Origin: Liolophura sinensis
Lineage: Eukaryota; Mollusca; Polyplacophora; Chitonida; Chitonidae
Length of the DNA: 64,000 bases
Assembly: GCF_032854445.1 (NCBI RefSeq)
Contig: NW_027018087.1
Coordinates: 1 to 64,000 of the forward strand
Reading direction: 5' to 3'
Shown: positions 10,814 through 24,200 of the stretch, in pieces
Layout: each line of letters opens with the position of its first letter
Position numbering within the stretch: the first letter of the stretch is position 1
Position numbers and translations under genes: made by a program
The notes under the pieces: model-generated
The model's database searches: none
Told to the model about the DNA's origin: nothing
The model's input: only the letters and a program-made list of their open reading frames with translations

Positions 10814-13009
10814 CTATAAGTTATGTGCCCTTCGGTAGCCCAGAAGACGTCAAATCTTTGGGCTAAGCCCATTTAACTCACCCAGCAATTGCCTTACTTC
10901 TAAGTGCAAGACAATCTCAATGTCTTTATCTACGTGTAGAAAAACCACACCATTTGTACGTGAAAAACACAAGGTACTTGATACAGTCTGCTGTAAAATG
11001 TACAACTGAAAACTAACCCACTTCAGTAAGGTGCCAAAAGATGCGGAATTGAGCCAGGCATCGGCAGCTGTTGAAAAATTGCAAATTTCCCTGGTTTCCA
11101 TAAAGTAAGAGCCGTTGCTGGGCACGTGATTATGACATCAATGATCATTCAATTGTCACTACAGCCAAAAGTATTGGTCGGAGAGCAACGCGGTTTGCAC
11201 CATTCGATTTGTCGTCACAAAATACGTCGGATTAGCCTCTTACCAGCAGCACTGGAACAGTTTTTCCACTTTTGCATTTTTGCCTGGTCTTTTTGTTAAT
11301 TGAAATCGGCTAAACTGTACTCTGTACAATCGCGACTGGTCATTACTATATTCAACTTTTGACTATAAGTTATGTGCCCTTCGGTAGCCCAGAAGACGTC
11401 AAATCTTTGGGCTAAGCCCATTTAACTCACCCAGCAATTGCCTTACTTCTAAGTGCAAGACAATCTCAATGTCTTTATCTACGTGTAGAAAAACCACACC
11501 ATTTGTACATAAAAAACACAAGGTTCTTGATACAGTCTGCTGTAAAAAGTACAACTGAACACTAACCCACTTCAGTAAGGTGCCAAAAGATGCGGAATTG
11601 AGCCAGGCATCGGCAGCTGTTGAAAAATTGCAAATTTCCCTGGTTTCCATGGAGTAAGAGCCGTTGCTGGGCACGTGATTATGACATAAATGATCAATCA
11701 ATTGTCACTACAGCCAAAAGTATTGGTCGGAGAGCAACGCGGTTTGCACCATTCGATTTCTCGTCACAAAATACGTCGGATTAGCCTCCTACTAGTAGCA
11801 CTGGAACAGTTTTTCCACTTTTGCATTTTTGCTTCGTCTTTTTGTTAATTGAAATCGGCTAAACTGTACTCTGTACAATCGCGACTGGTCATTACTATAT
11901 TCAACTTTTGACTATAAGTTATGTGCCCTTCGGTAGCCCAGAAGAGCTGAAATCTTTGGGCTAAGCCCATTTAACTCACCCAGCAATTGCCTTACTTCTA
12001 AGTGCAAGACAATCTCAATGTCTTTATCTACGTGTAGAAAAACCACACCATTTCTACGTGAAAAACACAAGGTACTTGATACAGTCTGCTGTAAAAAGTA
12101 CAACTGAACACTAACCCACTTCAGTAAGGTGCCAAAAGATGCGGAATTGAGCCAGGCATCGGCAGCTGTTGAAAAATTGCAAATTTCCCCGGTTTCCATG
12201 GAGTAAGAGCCGTTGCTGGGCACGTGATTATGACATCAATGATCATTCATTTGTCGCTACAGCCAAAAGTATTGGTCGGAGAGCAACGCGGATTCCACCA
12301 TTCGATTTCTCGTCACAAAATACGTCGGATTAGGCTCTTACTAGTAGCACTGGAACAGTTTTTCCACTTTTGCATTTTTGCCTGGTGTTTTTGTTAATTG
12401 AAATCGGCTACACTGTACTCTGTACAATCGCGACTGGTCATTACTATATTCAACTTTTGACTATAAGTTATGTGCCCTTCGGTAGCCCAGAAGACGTCAA
12501 ATCTATCGGCTAAGCCCATTCAACTCACCCAGCAATTGTCTTACTTCTAAGTCCAAGACAATCTCAATGTCTTTATCTACGTGTAGAAAAACCACACCAT
12601 TTGTACATAAAAAACACAAGGTACTTGATACAGTCTGCTGTGAAAAGTACAACTAAACACTGACCCACATTTATAAGGTGCCAAAAGATGTGGAATTGGG
12701 CCAGGCATCGGCAGCTGTTAAAAAATTGCAAATATCCCTGGTTTCCATGGAGTAAGAGCCGTTGCTGGGCACGTGATTATGACATCAATGATCATTCAAT
12801 TGTCACTACAGCCAAAAGTATTGGTCGGAGAGCAACGCGGTTTGCACCATTCGATTTCTCGTCACAAAATACGTCGGATTAGCCTCTTACCAGCAGCACT
12901 GGAACAGTTTGTCCACTTTTGGATCTTTGCCTGGTCTTTTTGTTAATTGAAATCGGCTACACTGTACTCTGTACAATCGCGACTGGTCATTACTATATTC
13001 AACTTTTGA
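10814..13009. repeat. HOR segment: monomers 20-23
   Basis: Starts are 10814 (B), 11363 (B), 11912 (A, variant GAGCTGAAATC) and 12461 (B). Marker order is CCATAAAGTAAG near 11098, AAGGTTCTTG near 11520, CATTTCTACGTG near 12050, then TATCGGC with the ATTTA box and TTTGGATCTTTGCC (GGATCT at 12921-12926). This matches the last four positions of the hexamer unit, with the first position replaced by a chimera: the monomer at 10814 has type B at its start but a second half like the CCATAAAG copies. Confidence 0.82.
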
Positions 13010-16000
13010 CTATATGTTATGTGCCCTTCGGTAGCCAAGAAGACCTGAAATCTTTGGGCTAAGCCCATTTAACTCACCCAGCAATTGCCTTATTTCTAAG
13101 TGCAAGACAATCTCAATGTCTTTATCTACGTGTAGAAAAACCACACCATTTGTACGTGAAAAACACAAGGTACTTGATACAGTCTGCTGTGAAAAGTACA
13201 ACTAAACACTGACCCACATTTATAAGGTGCCAAAAGATGTGGAATTGGGCCACGCATCGGCAGCTGTTAAAAAATTGCAAATATCCCTGGTTTCCATGGA
13301 GTAAGAGCCGTTGCTGGGCACGTGATTATGACATCAATGATCATTGATCTGTCGCTACAGCCAAAAGTATTGGTCGGAGAGCAACGCGGTTTGCACCATT
13401 CGATTTCTCGTCACAAAATACGTCGGATTAGCCTCTTACTAGTAGCACTGGAACAGTTTTTCCACTTTTGCATTTTTGCTTCGTCTTTTTGTTAATTGAA
13501 ATCGGCTAAACTGTACTCTGTACAATCGCGACTGGTCATTACTATATTCAACTTTTGACTATAAGTTATGTGCCCTTCGGTAGCCCAGAAGACGTCAAAT
13601 CTTTGGGCTAAGCCCATTTAACTCACCCAGCAATTGCCTTACTTCTAAGTGCAAGACAATCTTAATGTCTTTATCTACGTGTAGAAAAACCACACCATTT
13701 GTACGTGAAAAACACAAGGTACTTGATACAGTCTGCTGTAAAACGTACAACTGAACACTGACCCACTTCAGTAAGGTGCCAAAAGATGCGGAATTGAGCC
13801 AGGCATCGGCAGCTGTTGAAAAATTGCAAATTTCCCTGGTTTCCATGGAGTAAGAGCTGTTGCTGGGCACGTGATTATGACATCAATGATCATTCAATTG
13901 TCACTACAGCCAAAAGTATTGGTCGGAGAGCAACGCGGTTTGCACCATTCGATTTCTCGTCACAAAATACGTCGGATTAGCCTCTTACCAGCAGCACTGG
14001 AACAGTTTGTCCACTTTTGCATTTTTGCCTGGTCTTTTTGTTAATTGAAATCGGCTACACTGTACTCTGTACAATCGCGACTGGTCATTACTATATTCAA
14101 CTTTTGACTATAAGTTATGTGCCCTTCGGTAGCCCAGAAGACCTGAAATCTTTGGGCTAAGCCCATTTAACTCACCCAGCAATTGCCTTACTTCTAAGTG
14201 CAAGACAATCTCAATGTCTTTATCTACGTGTAGAAAAACCACACCATTTGTACGTGAAAAACACAAGGTACTTGATACAGTCTGCTGTAAAATGTACAAC
14301 TGAAAACTAACCCACTTCAGTAAGGTGCTAAAAGATGCGGAATTGAGCCAGGCATCGGCAGCTGTTGAAAAATTGCAAATTTCCCTGGTTTCCATAAAGT
14401 AAGAGCCGTTGCTGGGCACGTGATTATGACATCAATGATCATTCAATTGTCACTACAGCCAAAAGTATTGGTCGGAGAGCAACGCGGTTTGCACCATTCG
14501 ATTTGTCGTCACAAAATACGTCGGATTAGCCTCTTACCAGCAGCACTGGAACAGTTTTTCCACTTTTGCATTTTTACCTGGTCTTTTTGTTAATTGAAAT
14601 CGGCTAAACTGTACTCTGTACAATCGCGACTGGTCATTACTATATTCAACTTTTGACTATAAGTTATGTGCCCTTCGGTAGCCAAGAAGACGTCAAATCT
14701 TTGGGCTAAGCCCATTTAACTCACCCAGCAATTGCCTTACTTCTAAGTGCAAGACAATCTCAATGTCTTTATCTACGTGTAGAAAAACCACACCATTTGT
14801 ACGTGAAAAACACAAGGTTCTTGATACAGTCTGCTGTAAAAAGTACAACTGAACACTAACCCACTTCAGTAAGGTGCCAAAAGATGCGGAATTGAGCCAG
14901 GCATGGGCAGCTGTTGAAAAATTGCAAATTTCCCTGGTTTCCATGGAGTAAGAGCCGTTGCTGGGCACGTGATTATGACATAAATGATCATTCAATTGTC
15001 ACTACAGCCAAAAGTATTGGTCGGAGAGCAACGCGGTTTGCACCATTCGATTTCTCGTCACAAAATACGTCGGATTAGCCTCCTACTACTAGCACTGGAA
15101 CAGTTTGTCCACTTTTGCATTTTTGCTTCGTCTTTTTGTTAATTGAAATCGGCTAAACTGTACTCTGTACAATCGCGACTGGTCATTACTATATTCAACT
15201 TTTGACTATAAGTTATGTGCCCTTCGGTAGCCCAGAAGACCTGAAATCTTTGGGCTAAGCCCATTTAACTCACCCAGCAATTGCCTTACTTCTAAGTGCA
15301 AGACAATCTCAATGTCTTTATCTACGTGTAGAAAAACCACACCATTTCTACGTGAAAAACACAAGGTACTTGATACAGTCTGCTGTAAAAAGTACAACTG
15401 AACACTAACCCACTTCAGTAAGGTGCCAAAAGATGCGGAATTGAGCCAGGCATCGGCAGCTGTTGAAAAATTGCAAATTTCCCTGGTTTCCATGGAGTAA
15501 GAGCCGTTGCTGGGCACGTGATTATGACATAAATGATCATTCATTTGTCGCTACAGCCAAAAGTATTGGTCGGAGAGCAACGCGGATTCCACCATACGAT
15601 TTCTCGTCACAAAATACGTCGGATTAGGCTCTTACTAGTAGCACTGGAACAGTTTTTCCACTTTTGCATTTTTGCCTGGTGTTTTTGTTAATTGAAATCG
15701 GCTACACTGTACTCTGTACAATCGCGACTGGTCATTACTATATTCAACTTTTGACTATAAGTTATGTGCCCTTCGGTAGCCCAGAAGACGTCAAATCTAT
15801 CGGCTAAGCCCATTCAACTCACCCAGCAATTGTCTTACTTCTAAGTCCAAGACAATCTCAATGTCTTTATCTACGTGTAGAAAAACCAGACCATTTGTAC
15901 ATAAAAAACACAAGGTACTTGATACAGTCTGCTGTGAAAAGTACAACTAAACACTGACCCACATTTATAAGGTGCCAAAAGATGTGGAATTGGGCCAGGC

Positions 16001-16303
16001 ATCGGCAGCTGTTAAAAAATTGCAAATATCCCTGGTTTCCATGGAGTAAGAGCCGTTGCTGGGCACGTGATTATGACATCAATGATCATTCAATTGTCAC
16101 TACAGCCAAAAGTATTGGTCGGAGAGCAACGCGGTTTGCACCATTCGATTTCTCGTCACAAAATACGTCGGATTAGCCTCTTACCAGCAGCACTGGAACA
16201 GTTTGTCCACTTTTGGATCTTTGCCTGGTCTTTTTGTTAATTGAAATCGGCTACACTGTACTCTGTACAATCGCGACTGGTCATTACTATATTCAACTTT
16301 TGA
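13010..16303. repeat. Complete hexameric HOR unit, monomers 24-29 (3,294 bp)
   Basis: Six monomers start at 13010, 13559, 14108, 14657, 15206 and 15755, of types A-B-A-B-A-B. Each is recognisable by a private marker: TATATGTTATG with TTATTTCTAAG; GTAAAACGTAC; GTAAAATGTAC with CCATAAAG; AAGGTTCTTG; CATTTCTACG; TATCGGC with the later GGATCT. The GGATCT tags at 12921 and 16215 are exactly 3,294 bp (6 x 549) apart, which gives the period directly. Adjacent segments carry the same order with monomers lost or gained. Confidence 0.87.
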
Positions 16304-17079
16304 CTATATGTTATGTGCCCTTCGGTAGCCAAGAAGACCTGAAATCTTTGGGCTAAGCCCATTTAACTCACCCAGCAATTGCCTTATTTCTAAGTGCAAG
16401 ACAATCTCAATGTCTTTATCTACGTGTAGAAAAACCACACCATTTGTACGTGAAAAACACAAGGTACTTGATACAGTCTGCTGTGAAAAGTACAACTAAA
16501 CACTGACCCACATTTATAAGGTGCCAAAAGATGTGGAATTGGGCCAGGCATCGGCAGCTGTTAAAAAATTGCAAATATCCCTGGTTTCCATGGAGTAAGA
16601 GCCGTTGCTGGGCACGTGATTATGACATCAATGATCATTCAATTGTCACTACAGCCAAAAGTATTGGTCGGAGAGCAACGCGGTTTGCACCATTCGATTT
16701 CTCGTCACAAAATACGTCGGATTAGCCTCTTACCAGCAGCACTGGAACAGTTTGTCCACTTTTGGATCTTTGCCTGGTCTTTTTGTTAATTGAAATCGGC
16801 TACACTGTACTCTGTACAATCGCGACTGGTCATTACTATATTCAACTTTTGACTATATGTTATGTGCCCTTCGGTAGCCAAGAAGACCTGAAATCTTTGG
16901 GCTAAGCCCATTTAACTCACCCAGCAATTGCCTTATTTCTAAGTGCAAGACAATCTCAATGTCTTTATCTACGTGTAGAAAAACCACACCATTTGTACGT
17001 GAAAAACACAAGGTACTTGATACAGTCTGCTGTGAAAAGTACAACTAAACACTGACCCACATTTATAAGGTGCCAAAAG
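15930..17079. repeat. One-monomer tandem duplication, out of phase with monomer start
   Basis: The stretch from about 15980 to 16530 recurs at about 16530 to 17079. Both copies contain CAGGCATCGG, CAATTGTCAC, GGATCT (16215-16220 and 16764-16769, 549 bp apart), TATATGTTATG and TTATTTCTAAG. These two GGATCT sites are the only adjacent pair in the window. After about 17090 the sequence returns to CACGCATCGG and GATCTGTCGC, as in the unduplicated hexamer at 13250-13350. The breakpoints lie in the middle of the conventional monomer. Exact ends cannot be fixed because flanks are identical. Confidence 0.85.
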
Positions 17080-17401
17080 ATGTGGAATTGGGCCACGCAT
17101 CGGCAGCTGTTAAAAAATTGCAAATATCCCTGGTTTCCATGGAGTAAGAGCCGTTGCTGGGCACGTGATTATGACATCAATGATCATTGATCTGTCGCTA
17201 CAGCCAAAAGTATTGGTCGGAGAGCAACGCGGTTTGCACCATTCGATTTCTCGTCACAAAATACGTCGGATTAGCCTCTTACTAGTAGCACTGGAACAGT
17301 TTTTCCACTTTTGCATTTTTGCTTCGTCTTTTTGTTAATTGAAATCGGCTAAACTGTACTCTGTACAATCGCGACTGGTCATTACTATATTCAACTTTTG
17401 A

Positions 17402-20400
17402 CTATAAGTTATGTGCCCTTCGGTAGCCCAGAAGACGTCAAATCTTTGGGCTAAGCCCATTTAACTCACCCAGCAATTGCCTTACTTCTAAGTGCAAGAC
17501 AATCTTAATGTCTTTATCTACGTGTAGAAAAACCACACCATTTGTACGTGAAAAACACAAGGTACTTGATACAGTCTGCTGTAAAACGTACAACTGAACA
17601 CTGACCCACTTCAGTAAGGTGCCAAAAGATGCGGAATTGAGCCAGGCATCGGCAGCTGTTGAAAAATTGCAAATTTCCCTGGTTTCCATGGAGTAAGAGC
17701 TGTTGCTGGGCACGTGATTATGACATCAATGATCATTCAATTGTCACTACAGCCAAAAGTATTGGTCGGAGAGCAACGCGGTTTGCACCATTCGATTTCT
17801 CGTCACAAAATACGTCGGATTAGCCTCTTACCAGCAGCACTGGAACAGTTTGTCCACTTTTGCATTTTTGCCTGGTCTTTTTGTTAATTGAAATCGGCTA
17901 CACTGTACTCTGTACAATCGCGACTGGTCATTACTATATTCAACTTTTGACTATAAGTTATGTGCCCTTCGGTAGCCCAGAAGACCTGAAATCTTTGGGC
18001 TAAGCCCATTTAACTCACCCAGCAATTGCCTTACTTCTAAGTGCAAGACAATCTCAATGTCTTTATCTACGTTTAGAAAAACCACACCATTTGTACGTGA
18101 AAAACACAAGGTACTTGATACAGTCTGCTGTAAAATGTACAACTGAAAACTAACCCACTTCAGTAAGGTGCCAAAAGATGCGGAATTGAGCCAGGCATCG
18201 GCAGCTGTTGAAAAATTGCAAATTTCCCTGGTTTCCATAAAGTAAGAGCCGTTGCTGGGCACGTGATTATGACATCAATGATCATTCAATTGTCACTACA
18301 GCCAAAAGTATTGGTCGGAGAGCAACGCGGTTTGCACCATTCGATTTGTCGTCACAAAATACGTCGGATTAGCCTCTTACCAGCAGCACTGGAACAGTTT
18401 TTCCACTTTTGCATTTTTGCCTGGTCTTTTTGTTAATTGAAATCGGCTAAACTGTACTCTGTACAATCGCGACTGGTCATTACTATATTCAACTTTTGAC
18501 TATAAGTTATGTGCCCTTCGGTAGCCAAGAAGACGTCAAATCTTTGGGCTAAGCCCATTTAACTCACCCAGCAATTGCCTTACTTCTAAGTGCAAGACAA
18601 TCTCAATGTCTTTATCTACGTGTAGAAAAACCACACCATTTGTACATAAAAAACACAAGGTTCTTGATACAGTCTGCTGTAAAAAGTACAACTGAACACT
18701 ATCCCACTTCAGTAAGGTGCCAAAAGATGCGGAATTGAGCCAGGCATCGGCAGCTGTTGAAAAATTGCAAATTTCCCTGGTTTCCATGGAGTAAGAGCCG
18801 TTGCTGGGCACGTGATTATGACATAAATGATCATTCAATTGTCACTACAGCCAAAAGTATTGGTCGGAGAGCAACGCGGTTTGCACCATTCGATTTCTCG
18901 TCACAAAATACGTCGGATTAGCCTCTTACCAGCAGCACTGGAACAGTTTGTCCACTTTTGCATTTTTGCCTGGTCTTTTTGTTAATTGAAATCGGCTACA
19001 CTGTACTCTGTACAATCGCGACTGGTCATTACTATATTCAACTTTTGACTATAAGTTATGTGCCCTTCGGTAGCCCAGAAGACCTGAAATCTTTGGGCTA
19101 AGCCCATTTAACTCACCCAGCAATTGCCTTACTTCTAAGTGCAAGACAATCTCAATGTCTTTATCTACGTTTAGAAAAACCACACCATTTGTACGTGAAA
19201 AACACAAGGTACTTGATACAGTCTGCTGTAAAATGTACAACTGAAAACTAACCCACTTCAGTAAGGTGCCAAAAGATGCGGAATTGAGCCAGGCATCGGC
19301 AGCTGTTGAAAAATTGCAAATTTCCCTGGTTTCCATAAAGTAAGAGCCGTTGCTGGGCACGTGATTATGACATCAATGATCATTCAATTGTCACTACAGC
19401 CAAAAGTATTGGTCGGAGAGCAACGCGGTTTGCACCATTCGATTTGTCGTCACAAAATACGTCGGATTAGCCTCTTACCAGCAGCACTGGAACAGTTTTT
19501 CCACTTTTGCATTTTTGCCTGGTCTTTTTGTTAATTGAAATCGGCTAAACTGTACTCTGTACAATCGCGACTGGTCATTACTATATTCAACTTTTGACTA
19601 TAAGTTATGTGCCCTTCGGTAGCCAAGAAGACGTCAAATCTTTGGGCTAAGCCCATTTAACTCACCCAGCAATTGCCTTACTTCTAAGTGCAAGACAATC
19701 TCAATGTCTTTATCTACGTGTAGAAAAACCACACCATTTGTACATAAAAAACACAAGGTTCTTGATACAGTCTGCTGTAAAAAGTACAACTGAACACTAT
19801 CCCACTTCAGTAAGGTGCCAAAAGATGCGGAATTGAGCCAGGCATCGGCAGCTGTTGAAAAATTGCAAATTTCCCTGGTTTCCATGGAGTAAGAGCCGTT
19901 GCTGGGCACGTGATTATGACATAAATGATCATTCAATTGTCACTACAGCCAAAAGTATTGGTCGGAGAGCAACGCGGTTTGCACCATTCGATTTCTCGTC
20001 ACAAAATACGTCGGATTAGCCTCCTACTAGTAGCACTGGAACAGTTTTTCCACTTTTGCATTTTTGCTTCGTCTTTTTGTTAATTGAAATCGGCTAAACT
20101 GTACTCTGTACAATCGCGACTGGTCATTACTATATTCAACTTTTGACTATAAGTTATGTGCCCTTCGGTAGCCCAGAAGACCTGAAATCTTTGGGCTAAG
20201 CCCATTTAACTCACCCAGCAATTGCCTTACTTCTAAGTGCAAGACAATCTCAATGTCTTTATCTACGTGTAGAAAAACCACACCATTTCTACGTGAAAAA
20301 CACAAGGTACTTGATACAGTCTGCTGTAAAAAGTACAACTGAACACTAACCCACTTCAGTAAGGTGCCAAAGATGCGGAATTGAGCCAGGCATCGGCAGC

Positions 20401-21243
20401 TGTTGAAAAATTGCAAATTTCCCTGGTTTCCATGGAGTAAGAGCCGTTGCTGGGCACGTGATTATGACATAAATGATCATTCATTTGTCGCTACAGCCAA
20501 AAGTATTGGTCGGAGAGCAACGCGGATTGCACCATTCGATTTCTCGTCACAAAATACGTCGGATTAGGCTCTTACTAGTAGCACTGGAACAGTTTTTCCA
20601 CTTTTGCATTTTTGCCTGGTCTTTTTGTTAATTGAAATCGGCTACACTGTACTCTGTACAATCGCGACTGGTCATTACTATATTCAACTTTTGACTATAA
20701 GTTATGTGCCCTTCGGTAGCCCAGAAGACGTCAAATCTATCGGCTAAGCCCATTCAACTCACCCAGCAATTGTCTTACTTCTAAGTCCAAGACAATCTCA
20801 ATGTCTTTATCTACGTGTAGAAAAACCAGACCATTTGTACATAAAAAACACAAGGTACTTGATACAGTCTGCTGTAAAAAGTACAACTGAAAACTAACCC
20901 ACTTCAGTAAGGTGCCAAAAGATGCGGAATTGAGCCAGGCATCGGCAGCTGTTGAAAAATTGCAAATTTCCCTGGTTTCCATGGAGTAAGAGCCGTTGCT
21001 GGGCACGTGATTATGACATCAATGATCATTCAATTGTCACTACAGCCAAAAGTGTTGGTCGGAGAGCAACGCGGTTTGCACCATTCGATTTGTCGTCACA
21101 AAATACGTCGGATTAGCCTCTTACCAGCAGCACTGGAACAGTTTTTCCACTTTTGCATTTTTGCCTGGTCTTTTTGTTAATTGAAACCGGCTACACTGTA
21201 CTCTGTACAATCGCGACTGGTCATTACTATATTCAACTTTTGA
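17402..21243. repeat. Expanded HOR unit, monomers 32-38, with dimer duplication
   Basis: Starts are 17402, 17951, 18500, 19049, 19598, 20147 and 20695. The GTAAAACGTAC copy is followed by a dimer present twice (17951-19048 and 19049-20146), then the CATTTCTACG copy and the TATCGGC copy. Both dimer copies share two markers I do not see elsewhere, CTACGTTTAGAAAAACC (near 18070 and 19168) and CACTATCCCACTTCAG (near 18697 and 19795), spaced 1,098 bp apart. This shows a recent two-monomer duplication. The monomer at 20147 lacks one A in GTGCCAAAGATG near 20370. Confidence 0.88.
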
Positions 21244-24200
21244 CTATAAGTTATGTGCCCTTCGGTAGCCCAGAAGACCTGAAATCTTTGGGCTAAGCCC
21301 ATTTAACTCACCCAGCAATTGCCTTACTTCTAAGTGCAAGGCAATCTCAATGTCTTTATCTACGTGTAGAAAAACCACACCATTTGTACGTGAAAAAACA
21401 CAAGGTACTTGATACACTCTGCTGTGAAAAGTACAACTGAACACTGACCCACATTTATAAGGTGCCAAAAATGTGGAATTGGGCCAGGCATCGGCAGCTG
21501 TTAAAAAATTGCAAATATCCCTGGTTTCCATGGAGTAAGAGCCGTTGCTGGGCACGTGATTATGACATCAATGATCAATCAATTGTCGCTACAGCCAAAA
21601 GTATTGGTCGGAGAGCAACGCGGTTTGCACCATTCGATTTCTCGTCACAAAATACGTCGGATTAGCCTCTTACTAGTAGCACTGGAACAGTTTTTCCACT
21701 TTTGCATTTTTTCCTGGTCTTTTTGTTAATTGAAATCGGCTAAACTGTACTCTGTACAATCGCGACTGGTCATTACTATATTCAACTTTTGACTATAAGT
21801 TATGTGCCCTTCGGTAGCCCAGAAGACGTCAAATCTTTGGGCTAAGCCCATTTAACTCACCCAGCAATTGCCTTACTTCTAAGTGCAAGACAATCTCAAT
21901 GGCTTGATCTACGTGTAGAAAAACCACACCATTTGTACATAAAAAACACAAGGTTCTTGATACAGTCTGCTGTAAAAAGTACAACTGAACACTAACCCAC
22001 TTCAGTAAGGTGCCAAAAGATGCGGAATTGAGCCAGGCATCGGCAGCTGTTGAAAAATTGCAAATATCCCTGGTTTCCATGGAGTAAGAGCCGTTGCTGG
22101 GCACGTGATTATGACATAAATGATCATTCAATTGTCACTACAGCCAAAAGTATTGGTCGGAGAGCAACGCGGTTTGCACCATTCGATTTCTCGTCACAAA
22201 ATACGTCGGATTAGCCTCCTACTAGTAGCACTGGAACAGTTTTTTCCACTTTTGCATTTTTGCTTGGTCTTTTTGTTAATTGAAATCGGCTAAACTGTAC
22301 TCTGTACAATCGCGACTGGTCATTACTATATTCAACTTTTGACTATAAGTTATGTGCCCTTCGGTAGCCCAGAAGACGTCAAATCTTTGGGCTAAGCCCA
22401 TTTAACTCACCCAGCAATTGCCTTACTTCTAAGTGCAAGACAATCTCAATGTCTTTATCTATGTGTAGAAAACCACACCATTTGTACGTGAAAACAGCAA
22501 GGTACTTGATACAGTCTGCTGTAAAAAGTACAACTGAACACTAACCCACTTCAGTAAGGTGCCAAAAGATGCGGAATTGAGCCAGGCATCGGCAGCTGTT
22601 GAAAAATTGCAAATTTCCCTGGTTTCCATGGAGTAAGAGCCGTTGCTACGCACGTGATTATGACATAAATGATCATTCAATTGTCGCTACAGCCAAAAGT
22701 GTTGGTCGGAGAGCAACGCGGTTTGCACCATTCGATTTGTCGTCACAAAATACGTCGGATTAGCCTCTTACCAGCAGCACTGGAACAGTTTTTCCACTTT
22801 TGCATTTTTGCCTGGTCTTTTTGTTAATTGAAACCGGCTACACTGCACTCTGTACAATCGCGACTGGTCATTACTATATTCAACTTTTGACTATAAGTTA
22901 TGTGCCCTTCGGTAGCCCAGAAGACCTGAAATCTTTGGGCTAAGCCCATTTAACTCACCCAGCAATTGCCTTACTTCTAAGTGCAAGACAATCTCAATGT
23001 CTTTATCTACGTGTAGAAAAACCACACCATTTGTACGTGAAAAACACAAGGTACTTGATACAGTCTGCTGTGAAAAGTACAACTAAACACTGACCCACAT
23101 TTATAAGGTGCCAAAAGATGTGGAATCGGGCCACGCATCGGCAGCTGTTAAAAAATTGCAAATATCCCTGGTTTCCATGGAGTAAGAGCCGTTGCTGGGC
23201 ACGTGATTATGACATCAATGATCATTGATCTGTCGCTACAGCCAAAAGTATTGGTCGGAGAGCAACGCGGTTTGCACCATTCGATTTCTCGTCACAAAAT
23301 ACGTCGGATTAGCCTCTTACTAGTAGCACTGGAACAGTTTTTCCACTTTTGCATTTTTTCCTGGTCTTTTTGTTAATTGAAATCGGCTAAACTGTACTCT
23401 GTACAATCGCGACTGGTCATTACTATATTCAACTTTTGACTATAAGTTATGTGCCCTTCGGTAGCCCAGAAGACGTCAAATCTTTGGGCTAAGCCCATTT
23501 AACTCACCCAGCAATTGCCTTACTTCTAAGTGCAAGACAATCTCAATGTCTTGATCTACGTGTAGAAAAACCACACCATTTGTACATAAAAAACACAAGG
23601 TTCTTGATACAGTCTGCTGTAAAAAGTACAACTGAACACTAACCCACTTCAGTAAGGTGCCAAAAGATGCGGAATTGAGCCAGGCATCGGCAGCTGTTGA
23701 AAAATTGCAAATATCCCTGGTTTCCATGGAGTAAGAGCCGTTGCTGGGCACGTGATTATGACATAAATGATCATTCAATTGTCACTACAGCCAAAAGTAT
23801 TGGTCGGAGAGCAACGCGGTTTGCACCATTCGATTTCTCGTCACAAAATACGTCGGATTAGCCTCCTACTAGTAGCACTGGAACAGTTTTTTCCACTTTT
23901 GCATTTTTGCTTGGTCTTTTTGTTAATTGAAATCGGCTAAACTGTACTCTGTACAATCGCGACTGGTCATTACTATATTCAACTTTTGACTATAAGTTAT
24001 GTGCCCTTCGGTAGCCCAGAAGACGTCAAATCTTTGGGCTAAGCCCATTTAACTCACCCAGCAATTGCCTTACTTCTAAGTGCAAGACAATCTCAATGTC
24101 TTTATCTATGTGTAGAAAAACCACACCATTTGTACGTGAAAACAGCAAGGTACTTGATACAGTCTGCTGTAAAAAGTACAACTGAACACTAACCCACTTC

